From Drancourtella massiliensis (GTDB lineage: Bacteria > Bacillota > Clostridia > Lachnospirales > Lachnospiraceae), in contig NZ_JACJKH010000006.1 in the NCBI RefSeq assembly GCF_016900655.1, positions 62,001-126,000 on the forward strand: a stretch of DNA of 64,000 nucleotides. Reading direction: 5' to 3'. The notes beneath the pieces are model-generated. The model made no database searches. It saw nothing but the letters and a program-made list of their open reading frames with translations, and was not told the origin of the DNA. Position 1 is the stretch's first letter, and each line of letters starts with the position of its first letter. Shown here piece by piece: positions 34,230 through 42,782 of this stretch. The translations under genes were made by a program, and so were the position numbers.

Positions 34230-35429
34230 TTAGTATTCTCTGCTCAACAGAAAATCTGCCAAATGAACAATTTTTACTCCGTTAATATTTCCTGTGGCGA
34301 GTTCGTCCAGTGTTACCACATATTTAGGATAATGGTCTTTGATTTCAAGCAGGTTAGAAACCTCCCGGTCAGATTCTTCAGGCAGTCTGCGGCATACTTG
34401 CACATAAATACGTTCATCTCTTTGGACTGCAACAAAATCAATTTCTTTTGTTCCATTTTTTCCAATATATACATGATATCCTCTTCGGCGTAATTCAAAG
34501 TACACAATGTTTTCCAGCATGGTCGCAATTGATTTGGGATTAAATCCCATGATACAATATTTTAGAGAAGGATCGGCCAAATAGAATTTTTCTTGTGTTT
34601 TCAATACAGATTTTCCTTGCAAGTCATATCGCTGACATCGGTAAATGACAAACGCTTTCTCAAGCCAGCTCAGATAGTTATAAACGGCTTCAACAGACAG
34701 GGAGCGTCCCTCGCTTTTCAGAAACTTTGCTATGGCATTCGCCGAAAAAGTCTTGCCGACATTTTCTAAAATATACTTCACAACACGGTTGAACAGATCA
34801 AAGTTCGTAATATTATGGCGTCTTGTTATATCATTTGTAATCACTGAGTTATAGATTCCTTCAACAATCTGATAGGATGAATGCTCATCGAAGTTTCCAA
34901 GTGCCACAATTGGAAATCCTCCGAATCTTACATATTCATTCAGCAGTTCTTTTGGAGAACGGGAATCGGATTTCTTAAAATCTAAATATTCTGCGAAAGA
35001 CAGCGTATAAACAGGAATAGAAATATACCTTCCTGTTAAATAGGTGGATATTTCACTTGACATCAGTTTCGAATTGGATCCGGTCACATAAATATCAGTA
35101 TTCGTATTTTCCAGCAGACTGTTAACTGCTTTTTCCCATCCGTTGATTTCCTGTACCTCATCCAACAGAAGATAGTAACGTCCGTCGTCATTCATCTGCT
35201 TTTTAATTCCAAGATACATTTCCTTATCGGTCATTTTATCATCGAAATCCTCTGAGGTATAGCGCATACTAATGATATGATCCGGGGATATCCCATTTTC
35301 CATCAAATCATTCCGAAGCATTTCCAAAATTGTGGATTTACCGCAGCGCCGAATTCCCGCCAGTATCTTAACGAGCGGAACATCGCGGTAAGTTTTCAGC
35401 ATATCCATATATTGCGGTCGTATTATCAT
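34230..35429 (-). CDS. AAA ATPase with DUF4143 C-terminal domain
   Basis: A 399-residue AAA_14/DUF4143 protein. Walker A is AGIRRCGKST near residue 24, Walker B YYLLLDEVQ near 86, followed by sensor-like YVTGSNSKLMSSEISTYLTGRY. The C-terminal part (about 210-390) has the DUF4143 nuclease-like features, including the E-K-G-type KEIDFVAVQ motif near 330. The family is common, often scattered, and of unknown role; it has been proposed to link to restriction or transport but no function is established. It is divergent from a related gene fragment at 35671. Confidence 0.88.
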   Translation of the reverse strand: MIIRPQYMDMLKTYRDVPLVKILAGIRRCGKSTILEMLRNDLMENGISPDHIISMRYTSEDFDDKMTDKEMYLGIKKQMNDDGRYYLLLDEVQEINGWEKAVNSLLENTNTDIYVTGSNSKLMSSEISTYLTGRYISIPVYTLSFAEYLDFKKSDSRSPKELLNEYVRFGGFPIVALGNFDEHSSYQIVEGIYNSVITNDITRRHNITNFDLFNRVVKYILENVGKTFSANAIAKFLKSEGRSLSVEAVYNYLSWLEKAFVIYRCQRYDLQGKSVLKTQEKFYLADPSLKYCIMGFNPKSIATMLENIVYFELRRRGYHVYIGKNGTKEIDFVAVQRDERIYVQVCRRLPEESDREVSNLLEIKDHYPKYVVTLDELATGNINGVKIVHLADFLLSREY

Positions 35430-35670
35430 ATTTCTCCTCCTGGAATAATAATGCGGTAGTCAATGTCAGATCCTGAGGCATCATTACTAAAGCGGATCCA
35501 TTGACGTTTGATTGAACTTTTACCTATAATGTACCAAAAAATCATTGAATTATAAATAGTTTTTACGAAATTTCAGTAAAAACTTCCTGGATCATTTTAC
35601 TTTTTCGGATATTAAAAAGAAAATCAAACTGACACAAAAGATAAATTGATTAAAGATAATAATTTTATCG

Positions 35671-36111
35671 ATTATACCAGATAAAGAAGCTTATCAGGTA
35701 AAGCGTGAAGACTTGCAGGGAAAACAAATACTTGCGACTAACGAGAAGTATTATATTGCGGATTATGGTATCAGGGAGGCTGTTTTTGGCGGCAATATGA
35801 GGGACATTAACCGGATTCTTGAGAACATCGTATATATGGAGCTCCTCCGCCGTGGATACAGGGTAACGGTTGGAAAAACGGGTGATAAAGAGATTGATTT
35901 TGTTTGCGATCAACATGGTGAAAAACTTTATGTACAGGTGGCCTATCTGCTGGCAGATGAAAGCACTGTCAGAAGAGAGTTCGGTGTGTATGATTCCATA
36001 AAGGATAACTTTCCGAAATATGTTGTCACGATGGATGAACTTGATATGAGCCGCAACGGTATCAAACACCGGAATATTCGGGACTTCCTTACTGCAGGTG
36101 AATGGACATAA
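35671..36111 (+). pseudogene. C-terminal fragment of a second DUF4143 ATPase
   Basis: About 145 residues (from roughly PDKEAYQVKREDLQGKQIL) correspond to the last third of a DUF4143 ATPase; the ATPase domain is absent. ATNEKYYIADYGIREAVFG, RILENIVYMELLRRGYRV and KEIDFVCDQ align with the family, and with the neighbouring intact gene, but with clear divergence, so it is a different paralogue. There is no ribosome site or start codon for the fragment. It is probably dead. Confidence 0.75.
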
Positions 36112-36236
36112 AAGGGGAATATAATGATGACTACGATACAGAAATTTATATGACCAGGAATTCAGAAGTCATTGCAGTGATAGGGTATCGAGTAATTGAA
36201 TCTGAAAGCACAGTGGAAAACAGGAAATAAGCAATA

Positions 36237-36263
36237 CGCCAGATGGACTTTGACCTCTGGCGT
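36237..36263. terminator. Bidirectional hairpin after the mtnN remnant
   Basis: ACGCCAGA and TCTGGCGT pair (36237-36263), with a T-rich plus-strand tail; the mtnN remnant ends about 7 bases away on the minus strand. Confidence 0.6.
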
Positions 36264-36269
36264 ATTATT

Positions 36270-36794
36270 TTATTTCTTTCTTATTTCCTTCAGCAAAGCC
36301 ACAGTAATATCCTTCGCAATTACAGAGGCCTTTGCGCAGTTTTCTTCAAAGTTTTCGGTTCCGCTGTATGAAGCGGTGTCGGTAATGCATCGCAAATCTC
36401 CCGGCGCCCCTCATCCGTTATAAAGGACTCACCTGTCACCATCCGGCCCCAGATCACCTTTCCTTCCAGACTCATTTTTCTAACAGCAAGTTTTGATAAT
36501 TCAATCAGTGAACACATCGATCAAAAGCTGTGAAGCTATGGCAGCATTGACCTTGCATACTCCGGAAAACAAAGTGACCACTTCCAACCCGTCAATTTGT
36601 CCTTCATAAAATTTCAGCATCGCTTTCTCTGTTAGTTTACAATTGTTTAGTAAAGGTAAAAAAGGAGCAACTTCTTCATCGCCCGCACATAGAATTCCAA
36701 CTTTTATTTTTCCCTCCCAGATTTTTTGATTTATAGTCTTATTCGTTATCATAGCATAAATAATAAGAGAAGTGAAATTTTTTTGATATTTCAA
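36270..36794 (-). pseudogene. mtnN: Decayed mtnN (5'-methylthioadenosine/SAH nucleosidase)
   Basis: The 5' part reads KIKVGILCAGDEEVAPFLPLL and FYEGQIDGLEVVTLFSGVCKVNAAIASQLLID, a normal MtnN beginning. Then the frame breaks near 36505. It continues with MSLEGKVIWGRMVTGESFITDE (middle part) and later, in another frame, RCITDTAS, GTENFEENCAKASVIAKDITVALLKEI, a normal MtnN end. Two internal deletions, of about 60 and about 40 residues compared with normal MtnN, and the frame breaks make it non-functional. The enzyme normally clears methylthioadenosine and S-adenosylhomocysteine. Confidence 0.8.
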
Positions 36795-36957
36795 ATTTAA
36801 ATAAAAAATCGCAGAGTGATTAAATATCTAATTTCCATTAATTTCCAGATGATTTCATGGGCAGGACTTGATATATTGGAAGAGCTGATAAATGCAGAAA
36901 TGATTTGGCCGATAAAAAAGCTCCGGGGAGATTTTTCCTGGCACAAAGGAGAACGGG
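36795..36957. other. Intergenic gap with A/T-rich sequence
   Basis: It separates the mtnN remnant from the glycosyltransferase operon. No convincing promoter was found, though a TTGATA at 36868 and GATAAA at 36887 exist with a short spacer. A 65-residue ORF across it looks spurious. Confidence 0.4.
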
Positions 36958-38040
36958 ATGAAAAAAACCTATATCATTATACCGGCTTTGGAGCCGGAAT
37001 TAGAATTTTGTGATTATGTTAGAAAACTTCAAAAAATGCAAAATCCATATATTGTGGTGATAGATGATGGTTCCGGAGAGAACTATCAGACAGTGTTTCA
37101 AACGCTGAAACACATGGAAAATTGTGTGGTGTTGACGCATCACAAAAACGAAGGAAAAGGAGCAGCGCTAAAAACAGGGTTTCAGTACGTAAAAGAGCAG
37201 GCGGAAGAGGGCGATCACATTGTATGTGTGGACTGTGACGGACAGCACGCTGTGGAAGATGTTGTTGCAATCTGTGAAAAAATGAAACGATATCCGGGGA
37301 CTTTGCTACTGGGAAGCAGAGCGTTTAGCGGCGGGAATATTCCTTTTCGCTCTTTGATCGGAAACCGGACAACTTCCTTTTTCCTGTGGATAATGAGCGG
37401 CAGATGGCTCTCAGACACGCAGACAGGTTTCCGCGCATTTGATACAAGTCTTTTAGAGCTGATGCTGGAAGTTTCCGGCACCCGGTTTGAATATGAGATG
37501 CAGATGCTGCTGACATGTATTCAAAATAAGATTCCTATCCGGACAGAATCGATCCGGACGATTTACCAGGACGGAAATTCCGGCTCGCATTTTCGACCTG
37601 TGCGTGACAGCTTCGGAGTGCTTGGAGCGCTCTTCTCCAATATTGGCAAGTTTGGTCTGTCTTCCTTTTTATGTGCCCTGCTGGATGTATGTTTATTCTG
37701 GCTTATGCTGAACATGACAGGGAACGGAAACGGGATGTTTGGTTTACACACAGTTTTTGCCGCAACCGTGGTGGCAAGAATTGCGTCTGCCGGAACAAAT
37801 TATAAGATGAATCGGCATCTCGTATTTGAAAGCAAAACCCGATCGCAGTCGCTGATGCGCTATGCGCTTTTGTGCTATGCTCTTACAGCAGCATCCGCTG
37901 TCAGTGTATTCGGAATGAACCGGATTTTACATATCAACCCTGCAACCAGTAAAATAGTCTGTGATTCTATTTTATTTTTTGTGTCTTACAGAATACAGAA
38001 AAGCTGGGTGTTTTTGAGAACGGAGCGTGTAAGAGAATGA
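36958..38040 (+). CDS. GT2 glycosyltransferase fused to GtrA-like membrane domain
   Basis: A 360-residue protein. Residues 1-215 form a dolichol-phosphate-mannose-synthase-like GT2 domain: IIIPALEPE, VVIDDGSG, GKGAALKTGFQ and CVDCDGQH (metal-binding Asp). Residues about 225-355 form a GtrA-type domain of four membrane helices (FGLSSFLCALLDVCLFWLML onward). It probably charges a lipid-phosphate with a sugar and flips or passes it on. It overlaps the next gene by 4 bases, and the trio through 41757 forms one operon. Confidence 0.85.
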   Translation: MKKTYIIIPALEPELEFCDYVRKLQKMQNPYIVVIDDGSGENYQTVFQTLKHMENCVVLTHHKNEGKGAALKTGFQYVKEQAEEGDHIVCVDCDGQHAVEDVVAICEKMKRYPGTLLLGSRAFSGGNIPFRSLIGNRTTSFFLWIMSGRWLSDTQTGFRAFDTSLLELMLEVSGTRFEYEMQMLLTCIQNKIPIRTESIRTIYQDGNSGSHFRPVRDSFGVLGALFSNIGKFGLSSFLCALLDVCLFWLMLNMTGNGNGMFGLHTVFAATVVARIASAGTNYKMNRHLVFESKTRSQSLMRYALLCYALTAASAVSVFGMNRILHINPATSKIVCDSILFFVSYRIQKSWVFLRTERVRE

Positions 38041-39947
38041 GTTTAGAAAAAAAGAGAATTTTATGTTTTGCGCTCACCTTTTGTTTTTCCAGTATTTATC
38101 TGATATGGAGAATTTTCTTTACACTGCCGTGGAAGACGACACCCTTACAGCTCTTTTTTGGAATTCTTCTGGTTATAGCAGAGGCTGTGACAACGCTTGG
38201 AGTATTTGAGCTGATGGCGAGCAAGATGCGCTTTAAAGGAAGACAACTGGAATTTCCGGATGTACCGAGGGAACAGTTTCCGGATGTAGATATTTTTATT
38301 GCCACGCATAATGAGTCTGAGAAACTGCTGTACACCACGATCAATGCCTGTACCTATCTTACCTATCCGGACAAAAGCAAAGTACATATTTACGTATGCG
38401 ATGACGGAAACAGACAGGAGATTGCTGATCTTGCAGAAAAACTGGGAGTGGGATACCTCGGGCTTGCCGACAATGTGCATGCAAAAGCAGGGAATTACAA
38501 TCACGCACTTTCAAAGACAAGTTCGCCTCTGATTGCTACTTTTGATGCGGACATGATCCCTAGAAAAGAATTTCTTATGGAGACGGTTCCTTATTTTCTG
38601 CAGAACAAAGAAAAAGTTGGGCTGATTCAGACACCGCAGAGTTTTTATAATCAGGATTTATTTCAGTTTAACCTGTATTCGGAAAGAGACATTCCAAACG
38701 AGCAGGATTTTTTCTCGAGAGAGATCAATATTTTAAGAAACTCTTCCAATTCCGCTGCTTATACCGGCAGTAATACGGTAATCTCAAGAAAAGCGCTGGA
38801 AGAAATCGGTGGATTTCCATATGGAACAATTACAGAAGATTTTGAGACAAGCATACGACTGCAAAAGGCGGGATACATTACATATGCGACGTCAAAAGTA
38901 CTGGCATCCGGACTTTCTACCACAACGGTAAAAAGTATGATCCGGCAGAGAATCCGCTGGGCCGGAGGTGTCATCCAGAGTATACGAAATACCAATGCTG
39001 TGTTTACAAGGAAATTATCCCTTGCCGGAAATCTTTCCTATCTCAATGCGTATTTTTACTGGTGGTCATTCTTTAACAGAATGATCTTTATTTTGGCTCC
39101 GATCCTGTTTGCATTATTTGATTTCCAGTTGGCGAGATGCGGCTTCTGGGAACTGATGATTTTCTGGCTTCCATCTCATTTATGCTCCAGCATGTCCATG
39201 CGCTATCTGAGTACCAATATCAGAAACATGCGGTGGAGTCAGATCATAGACACGATCCTTGCACCTTATCTTATATTCCCGGTGCTTTTGGAGTCTATTG
39301 GAATTCAGCAGAAAACATTTCAGGTAACAGAAAAGAAAAAGACAAGTAACAAAACAACCTCTTTCTGGTATATCCTTCCACATGGAGCGTTGATCATATT
39401 GAGCATCGCAGCGATTATCCGCTACGTGAAGGGAAAATACGGAATGGCGCTGTTGTTCAGCAGTGTCATCTTATTTTGGCTTTTATACAATCTAATCGCA
39501 CTGACCTACGCGGTATTTTTTATGCTTGGCAGAGATTCCAAACGCAAATTTGAAAGAATCATGGCAAAAGAGAACGTAAAAATCTGTGTTCGCGGGAATT
39601 GGCAGGAAGGAGAAACCTTTGATGTCTCAGAAAATGGAATTGCTTTCTTACTGGATAAATACATTCCCATGGAAAAGGGAGAGAAGTTTCGGATTGTTGT
39701 TCATGCCAATGATTATCATGCAGAGCTGAAGGCGGAATTCGTGTATGTAAAACAGACGCCAGAAGCGTTTTATTATGCGGCAACAGTGACTCCAAAAGAG
39801 GAAACATCGTTCCAAAACTGGATGCAGATCATTCATGACAGAGAGCATTCCCTCCCGAAAGAGATGGATCCGTGGATGACCGTGTACGATGATGTCTGCA
39901 GAAATATTCGCATGCGTATCCGTTCAGCAAGAAAGGGGGCTCAATAA
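38037..39947 (+). CDS. Cellulose synthase-like GT2 with C-terminal PilZ domain
   Basis: A 636-residue BcsA-like enzyme. Two N-terminal helices, then a GT2 core: IFIATHNE near 83, CDDG near 120, FDADM near 169, TEDFE near 266 and QRIRWAGG near 302. Three or more C-terminal helices follow. A PilZ domain at about 500-600 has a RxxxR motif (RKFER near 502) and DVSENG near 529, the two c-di-GMP-binding motifs. So polymer synthesis should respond to c-di-GMP. The product (beta-glucan or other) is unknown. It lies between a GT2-GtrA gene and a multi-spanning protein. Confidence 0.86.
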   Translation: MSLEKKRILCFALTFCFSSIYLIWRIFFTLPWKTTPLQLFFGILLVIAEAVTTLGVFELMASKMRFKGRQLEFPDVPREQFPDVDIFIATHNESEKLLYTTINACTYLTYPDKSKVHIYVCDDGNRQEIADLAEKLGVGYLGLADNVHAKAGNYNHALSKTSSPLIATFDADMIPRKEFLMETVPYFLQNKEKVGLIQTPQSFYNQDLFQFNLYSERDIPNEQDFFSREINILRNSSNSAAYTGSNTVISRKALEEIGGFPYGTITEDFETSIRLQKAGYITYATSKVLASGLSTTTVKSMIRQRIRWAGGVIQSIRNTNAVFTRKLSLAGNLSYLNAYFYWWSFFNRMIFILAPILFALFDFQLARCGFWELMIFWLPSHLCSSMSMRYLSTNIRNMRWSQIIDTILAPYLIFPVLLESIGIQQKTFQVTEKKKTSNKTTSFWYILPHGALIILSIAAIIRYVKGKYGMALLFSSVILFWLLYNLIALTYAVFFMLGRDSKRKFERIMAKENVKICVRGNWQEGETFDVSENGIAFLLDKYIPMEKGEKFRIVVHANDYHAELKAEFVYVKQTPEAFYYAATVTPKEETSFQNWMQIIHDREHSLPKEMDPWMTVYDDVCRNIRMRIRSARKGAQ

Positions 39948-39948
39948 A

Positions 39949-41757
39949 ATGGAACTGATCAAAGGGGGTTTGTTCCTGGCATCCATGTGGGGCTGGCTGT
40001 TTATTGTTTACAGGAAAGGCAAAATTCCCATCCTGTTTGTTCCTGTAGTGACAGCAGTGGGAATCAGTCTGTTTTTGTATGCAGGCGCCTTGACTGGCAT
40101 GCTGAATCCTTCATCCTGGCTTGTGGTTGGTGCAGGACTTTTGGGATTTAGTTTTTTTATAAAAAATGTGGCAGAAAAGAACGTATCATTTCCTGCTCCA
40201 ACCTTATTTTCTGTCTGCTTTGGCAGCGGTATCCTGATATTTACAGTGTTGACTTTGGGATTCCGGTTTGAACATTATGACAATTTCTCCCACTGGGCAA
40301 TGATCGTAAAATCCATGCTGATTACGGATCAACTGCCAGATGCAGGGAACCAACTTGTTACGTTTAAAAATTATCCGCCGGGATGTGCGGTGTTTATCTA
40401 CTACGTCTGCAAATTCCTTGGAAATGCGCAGGGTGTGATGCTGCTTGCGCAGAACAGTATTCTGTTTTCCTGTTTTCTGGCGGTGTTTGGTATTATAAAA
40501 GAGAAGCAACGATTTCTTTTGTATTCCTTTCTTGGTATGGGATGCTCTCTTTTGTCTTATCTGAATTTTACCATACGCATCAACAACCTCCTTGTTGATT
40601 TCCTGCTGCCGCTTCTTGCAATGGCAGCGATTGCTTTTGTGTATCAAAGCCGGGATTCTCTCTGGAAGACGTCGTTGTGCACGACTCTGATTCTTGGCTT
40701 TACATGCATTGTCAAAAATACAGGAATTGTGTTTGCAGGATTTGTTCTTGCCTACTATATATGGAACATTGGAAAGAAAAAGGGAATTGCAGCATGGATA
40801 AAAGCGGTGACCGTATGCATGACTGTTTGTTTAGCGCTGATCCCGTATGTGGTCTGGATTCTCTACGTCCGCTGTCGGTTTTCCGGGATTGAACAGAAAT
40901 TCCAGCTGGCTTTTGGAAAACAAGAAAGCTTAGCGGTATCCAAAGAGCAGTACGGACAGATTACAGAGGAATTTGTAAAAGCTGCGTTTTCTACATCTAA
41001 CAGAGCTATTTTGGCATTTTTTCTATGTAATATTGCCGCTGTCCTGGCTGTACTGTTCGTCCGGATTTTTCTGAAAAAGCAGTGGGAACTTGGAAGAGTG
41101 CTGGTTGTGGTTGACCTTATGGCGATTCTGTATCATATAGGGATTCTTGGACTTTACCTTTTTTCTATGCCGGAGGAAGAAGCGGTTCGCCTGGCCGGAT
41201 TTGACCGGTATGCGTGCAGCATCATGGTCCTGGCTGCGGGTCTGCTTTTTATGCAGGCGACCATTGACATGGAACATTCTTTTGCCGTGCGGATCGAGGG
41301 CAACGGAACCTATCGTGCGTTTTCTTCTCCTGCGGCAAAGCTGAGATATCAGTACATGGTGCTGGCGACCATGATGATCGGAGTCAATTTTCTGTATTCA
41401 GAAATCAATGGCCTTCTCTACATTCAGAGTAACTATTCTCAGTCTCTGGCCGGCAGAATGGAAACACTGGCGGGTGACCGGTGGCAGGAAGAAGAGGATC
41501 AACGGAAATATCTTGTTGCAGCTTCTGACCGCGAAGGTCAGGTCTCAAACGGTGAAGTTTTTTATGTGAGCAGATATTTTTTGAACGCGCCAAATGTGGA
41601 AGTGACAGAGCGGCTGGATGCGGGTAATATGGATGAAATAAAAAAAGAATACGATGTTCTTATCATTCTGGATGAAAGTGCGGTGCATACTGGAACAGCT
41701 GATGTAGAAAATGCTGTGTGGAACAGAAGTGGGGTATACCCACTGAAAGATAATTAG
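39949..41757 (+). CDS. Multi-spanning membrane protein, GT-C or polymerase-like
   Basis: A 602-residue integral membrane protein with roughly a dozen helices. HYDNFSHWAMIVKSML near residue 110 places Asp, His and Trp in the first outer loop, as in several GT-C glycosyltransferases; a large C-terminal soluble part (about 500-602) follows. It may transfer or polymerise lipid-linked sugars made by its two partners. No family name is certain. The ATG at 39949 follows GAAAGGGGG, so the frame extension to 39889 inside the previous gene is rejected. Confidence 0.75.
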   Translation: MELIKGGLFLASMWGWLFIVYRKGKIPILFVPVVTAVGISLFLYAGALTGMLNPSSWLVVGAGLLGFSFFIKNVAEKNVSFPAPTLFSVCFGSGILIFTVLTLGFRFEHYDNFSHWAMIVKSMLITDQLPDAGNQLVTFKNYPPGCAVFIYYVCKFLGNAQGVMLLAQNSILFSCFLAVFGIIKEKQRFLLYSFLGMGCSLLSYLNFTIRINNLLVDFLLPLLAMAAIAFVYQSRDSLWKTSLCTTLILGFTCIVKNTGIVFAGFVLAYYIWNIGKKKGIAAWIKAVTVCMTVCLALIPYVVWILYVRCRFSGIEQKFQLAFGKQESLAVSKEQYGQITEEFVKAAFSTSNRAILAFFLCNIAAVLAVLFVRIFLKKQWELGRVLVVVDLMAILYHIGILGLYLFSMPEEEAVRLAGFDRYACSIMVLAAGLLFMQATIDMEHSFAVRIEGNGTYRAFSSPAAKLRYQYMVLATMMIGVNFLYSEINGLLYIQSNYSQSLAGRMETLAGDRWQEEEDQRKYLVAASDREGQVSNGEVFYVSRYFLNAPNVEVTERLDAGNMDEIKKEYDVLIILDESAVHTGTADVENAVWNRSGVYPLKDN

Positions 41758-42055
41758 CATTAAGTGATCCAGGGCAAAGAGTTTAAAACTCTATATAGGC
41801 AAATATCAGCCTGCTTATGCTGTTAAATTTTCTACGAAAAATTTCGGCTTTGAAGATGGGAAATTCCGATTTTTAAGAAGGTCAAAAAGAATCCCACGTT
41901 TATCAAATAGATATCAGGTAAACGTGGGAGGTGGACATGACATTAAGATGGTAATAGGGTTAAAGTATATAAAAACCTTCTTCGCCAAATACGTCGTCAA
42001 AAGGGTCATCTTCGTTCAGAAAATAGTCCATATCCAGAAGATCATCCAAGTAAGA
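41758..42055. other. Intergenic region with direct repeat and minus-strand terminator
   Basis: It holds a small GAGTTTAAAACTC palindrome, the 17-base repeat TCTACGAAAAATTTCGG (41831-41847) matched at 46225, and a perfect stem TCCCACGTTTA / TAAACGTGGGA near 41893-41930 followed on the minus strand by TTCTTTTTG, a likely terminator of the 42056 gene. In-frame acidic codons continue past that gene's stop (41960-42055). Confidence 0.55.
41831..41847 (+). repeat. 17-bp direct repeat, left copy
   Basis: TCTACGAAAAATTTCGG differs in one base from TCTACGAAAATTTTCGG at 46225-46241. The two flank the 42056 and 42783 genes. Confidence 0.55.
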
Positions 42056-42613
42056 TCATTTTTTACGTCGGGTAAAAATGGAGCCATACACGTTTCTGCC
42101 GTGTTTCCCCTCGAATACCACAGCCAGAACCTGCTGCCCTCTCTCTGCACGTTTGTAGTCCTGATAGCTGCAGATCACTTTCTGGATCCGTGTGCCGGTA
42201 TCCGGGAAGATTACATCCAGATAGTAGGTCCGGCCGTTGGTGTTTCCACTTCTTGCAGGGGACGGCCATTTTCCGTTAACGATGCCGTATTGGGTATGAG
42301 TGATGGAAGCGTGCTTCGGGATCCGGCTGTGGAGAGTGAGTCCACCCACCAGCCAGAAGATCAGGGTGCCGACTGCCAGACCCACAACGTCTTTTGTACT
42401 GGACTGCCCGAGGGAAACCAGGTAGAGGCTGATCCCCTGAAATGCAAGACCCATGAAGAAGGCAAACCAGCCTGCAACGGTGGATGTCCCGTTCAGGTTC
42501 TTTTTCAGATTCTGGATCACTTCCACCTCACTTTCATAGAGCGTCCTTTTGTGCAGCTCCTCCGGACGGATGTTACGGTAGCGGGGATCGTGTTTTGGGA
42601 TATGTGGTTTCAA
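42056..42613 (-). CDS. Two-helix membrane protein, unknown
   Basis: A 185-residue protein with a charged cytoplasmic N-terminus (about 1-45), two membrane helices (about 46-68 and 74-93) and a C-terminal domain of about 85 residues containing GRTYYLDVIFPDTGTRIQK. No named family was recognised. It is read opposite to the surface protein gene. The stop TGA follows AAAAAA and 32 sense codons, very acidic, follow in the same frame up to TAA at 41960. A decayed piece of a paralogue is at 46240-46300. Confidence 0.7.
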   Translation of the reverse strand: MKPHIPKHDPRYRNIRPEELHKRTLYESEVEVIQNLKKNLNGTSTVAGWFAFFMGLAFQGISLYLVSLGQSSTKDVVGLAVGTLIFWLVGGLTLHSRIPKHASITHTQYGIVNGKWPSPARSGNTNGRTYYLDVIFPDTGTRIQKVICSYQDYKRAERGQQVLAVVFEGKHGRNVYGSIFTRRKK

Positions 42614-42637
42614 TGATTCATCCCTCCTTTGACTTTT

Positions 42638-42654
42638 TTGTTATAGTATAACAA
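42638..42654. promoter_or_regulatory. Palindromic operator-like site at the promoter of the 42613 gene
   Basis: TTGTTATA and TATAACAA are perfect inverted copies around one central base. On the minus strand the site contains TATACT, 17 bases after TTTACG, so it may be an operator at the -10. Confidence 0.45.
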
Positions 42655-42705
42655 AGTTTGTCAGAAACGTAAAATTTCCGAATCCATTTTTGGAACTTTC
42701 TCCCA

Positions 42706-42734
42706 TTGAACTCCTGTCAGCTGGAATTTATAAT
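42706..42734 (+). promoter_or_regulatory. Promoter of the surface protein gene
   Basis: TTGAAC (42706-42711) and TATAAT (42729-42734) with a 17-base spacer, 49 bases before the ATG at 42783. Confidence 0.7.
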
Positions 42735-42782
42735 TAAGAATGTAGTTGTCTAACAATATGGAATAACAGGAGGAAACTAGGA

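Noticed and set aside
36816-37013. 65-residue ORF before the GT2 gene
   Set aside because: It overlaps the GT2 start in another frame and has no ribosome site.
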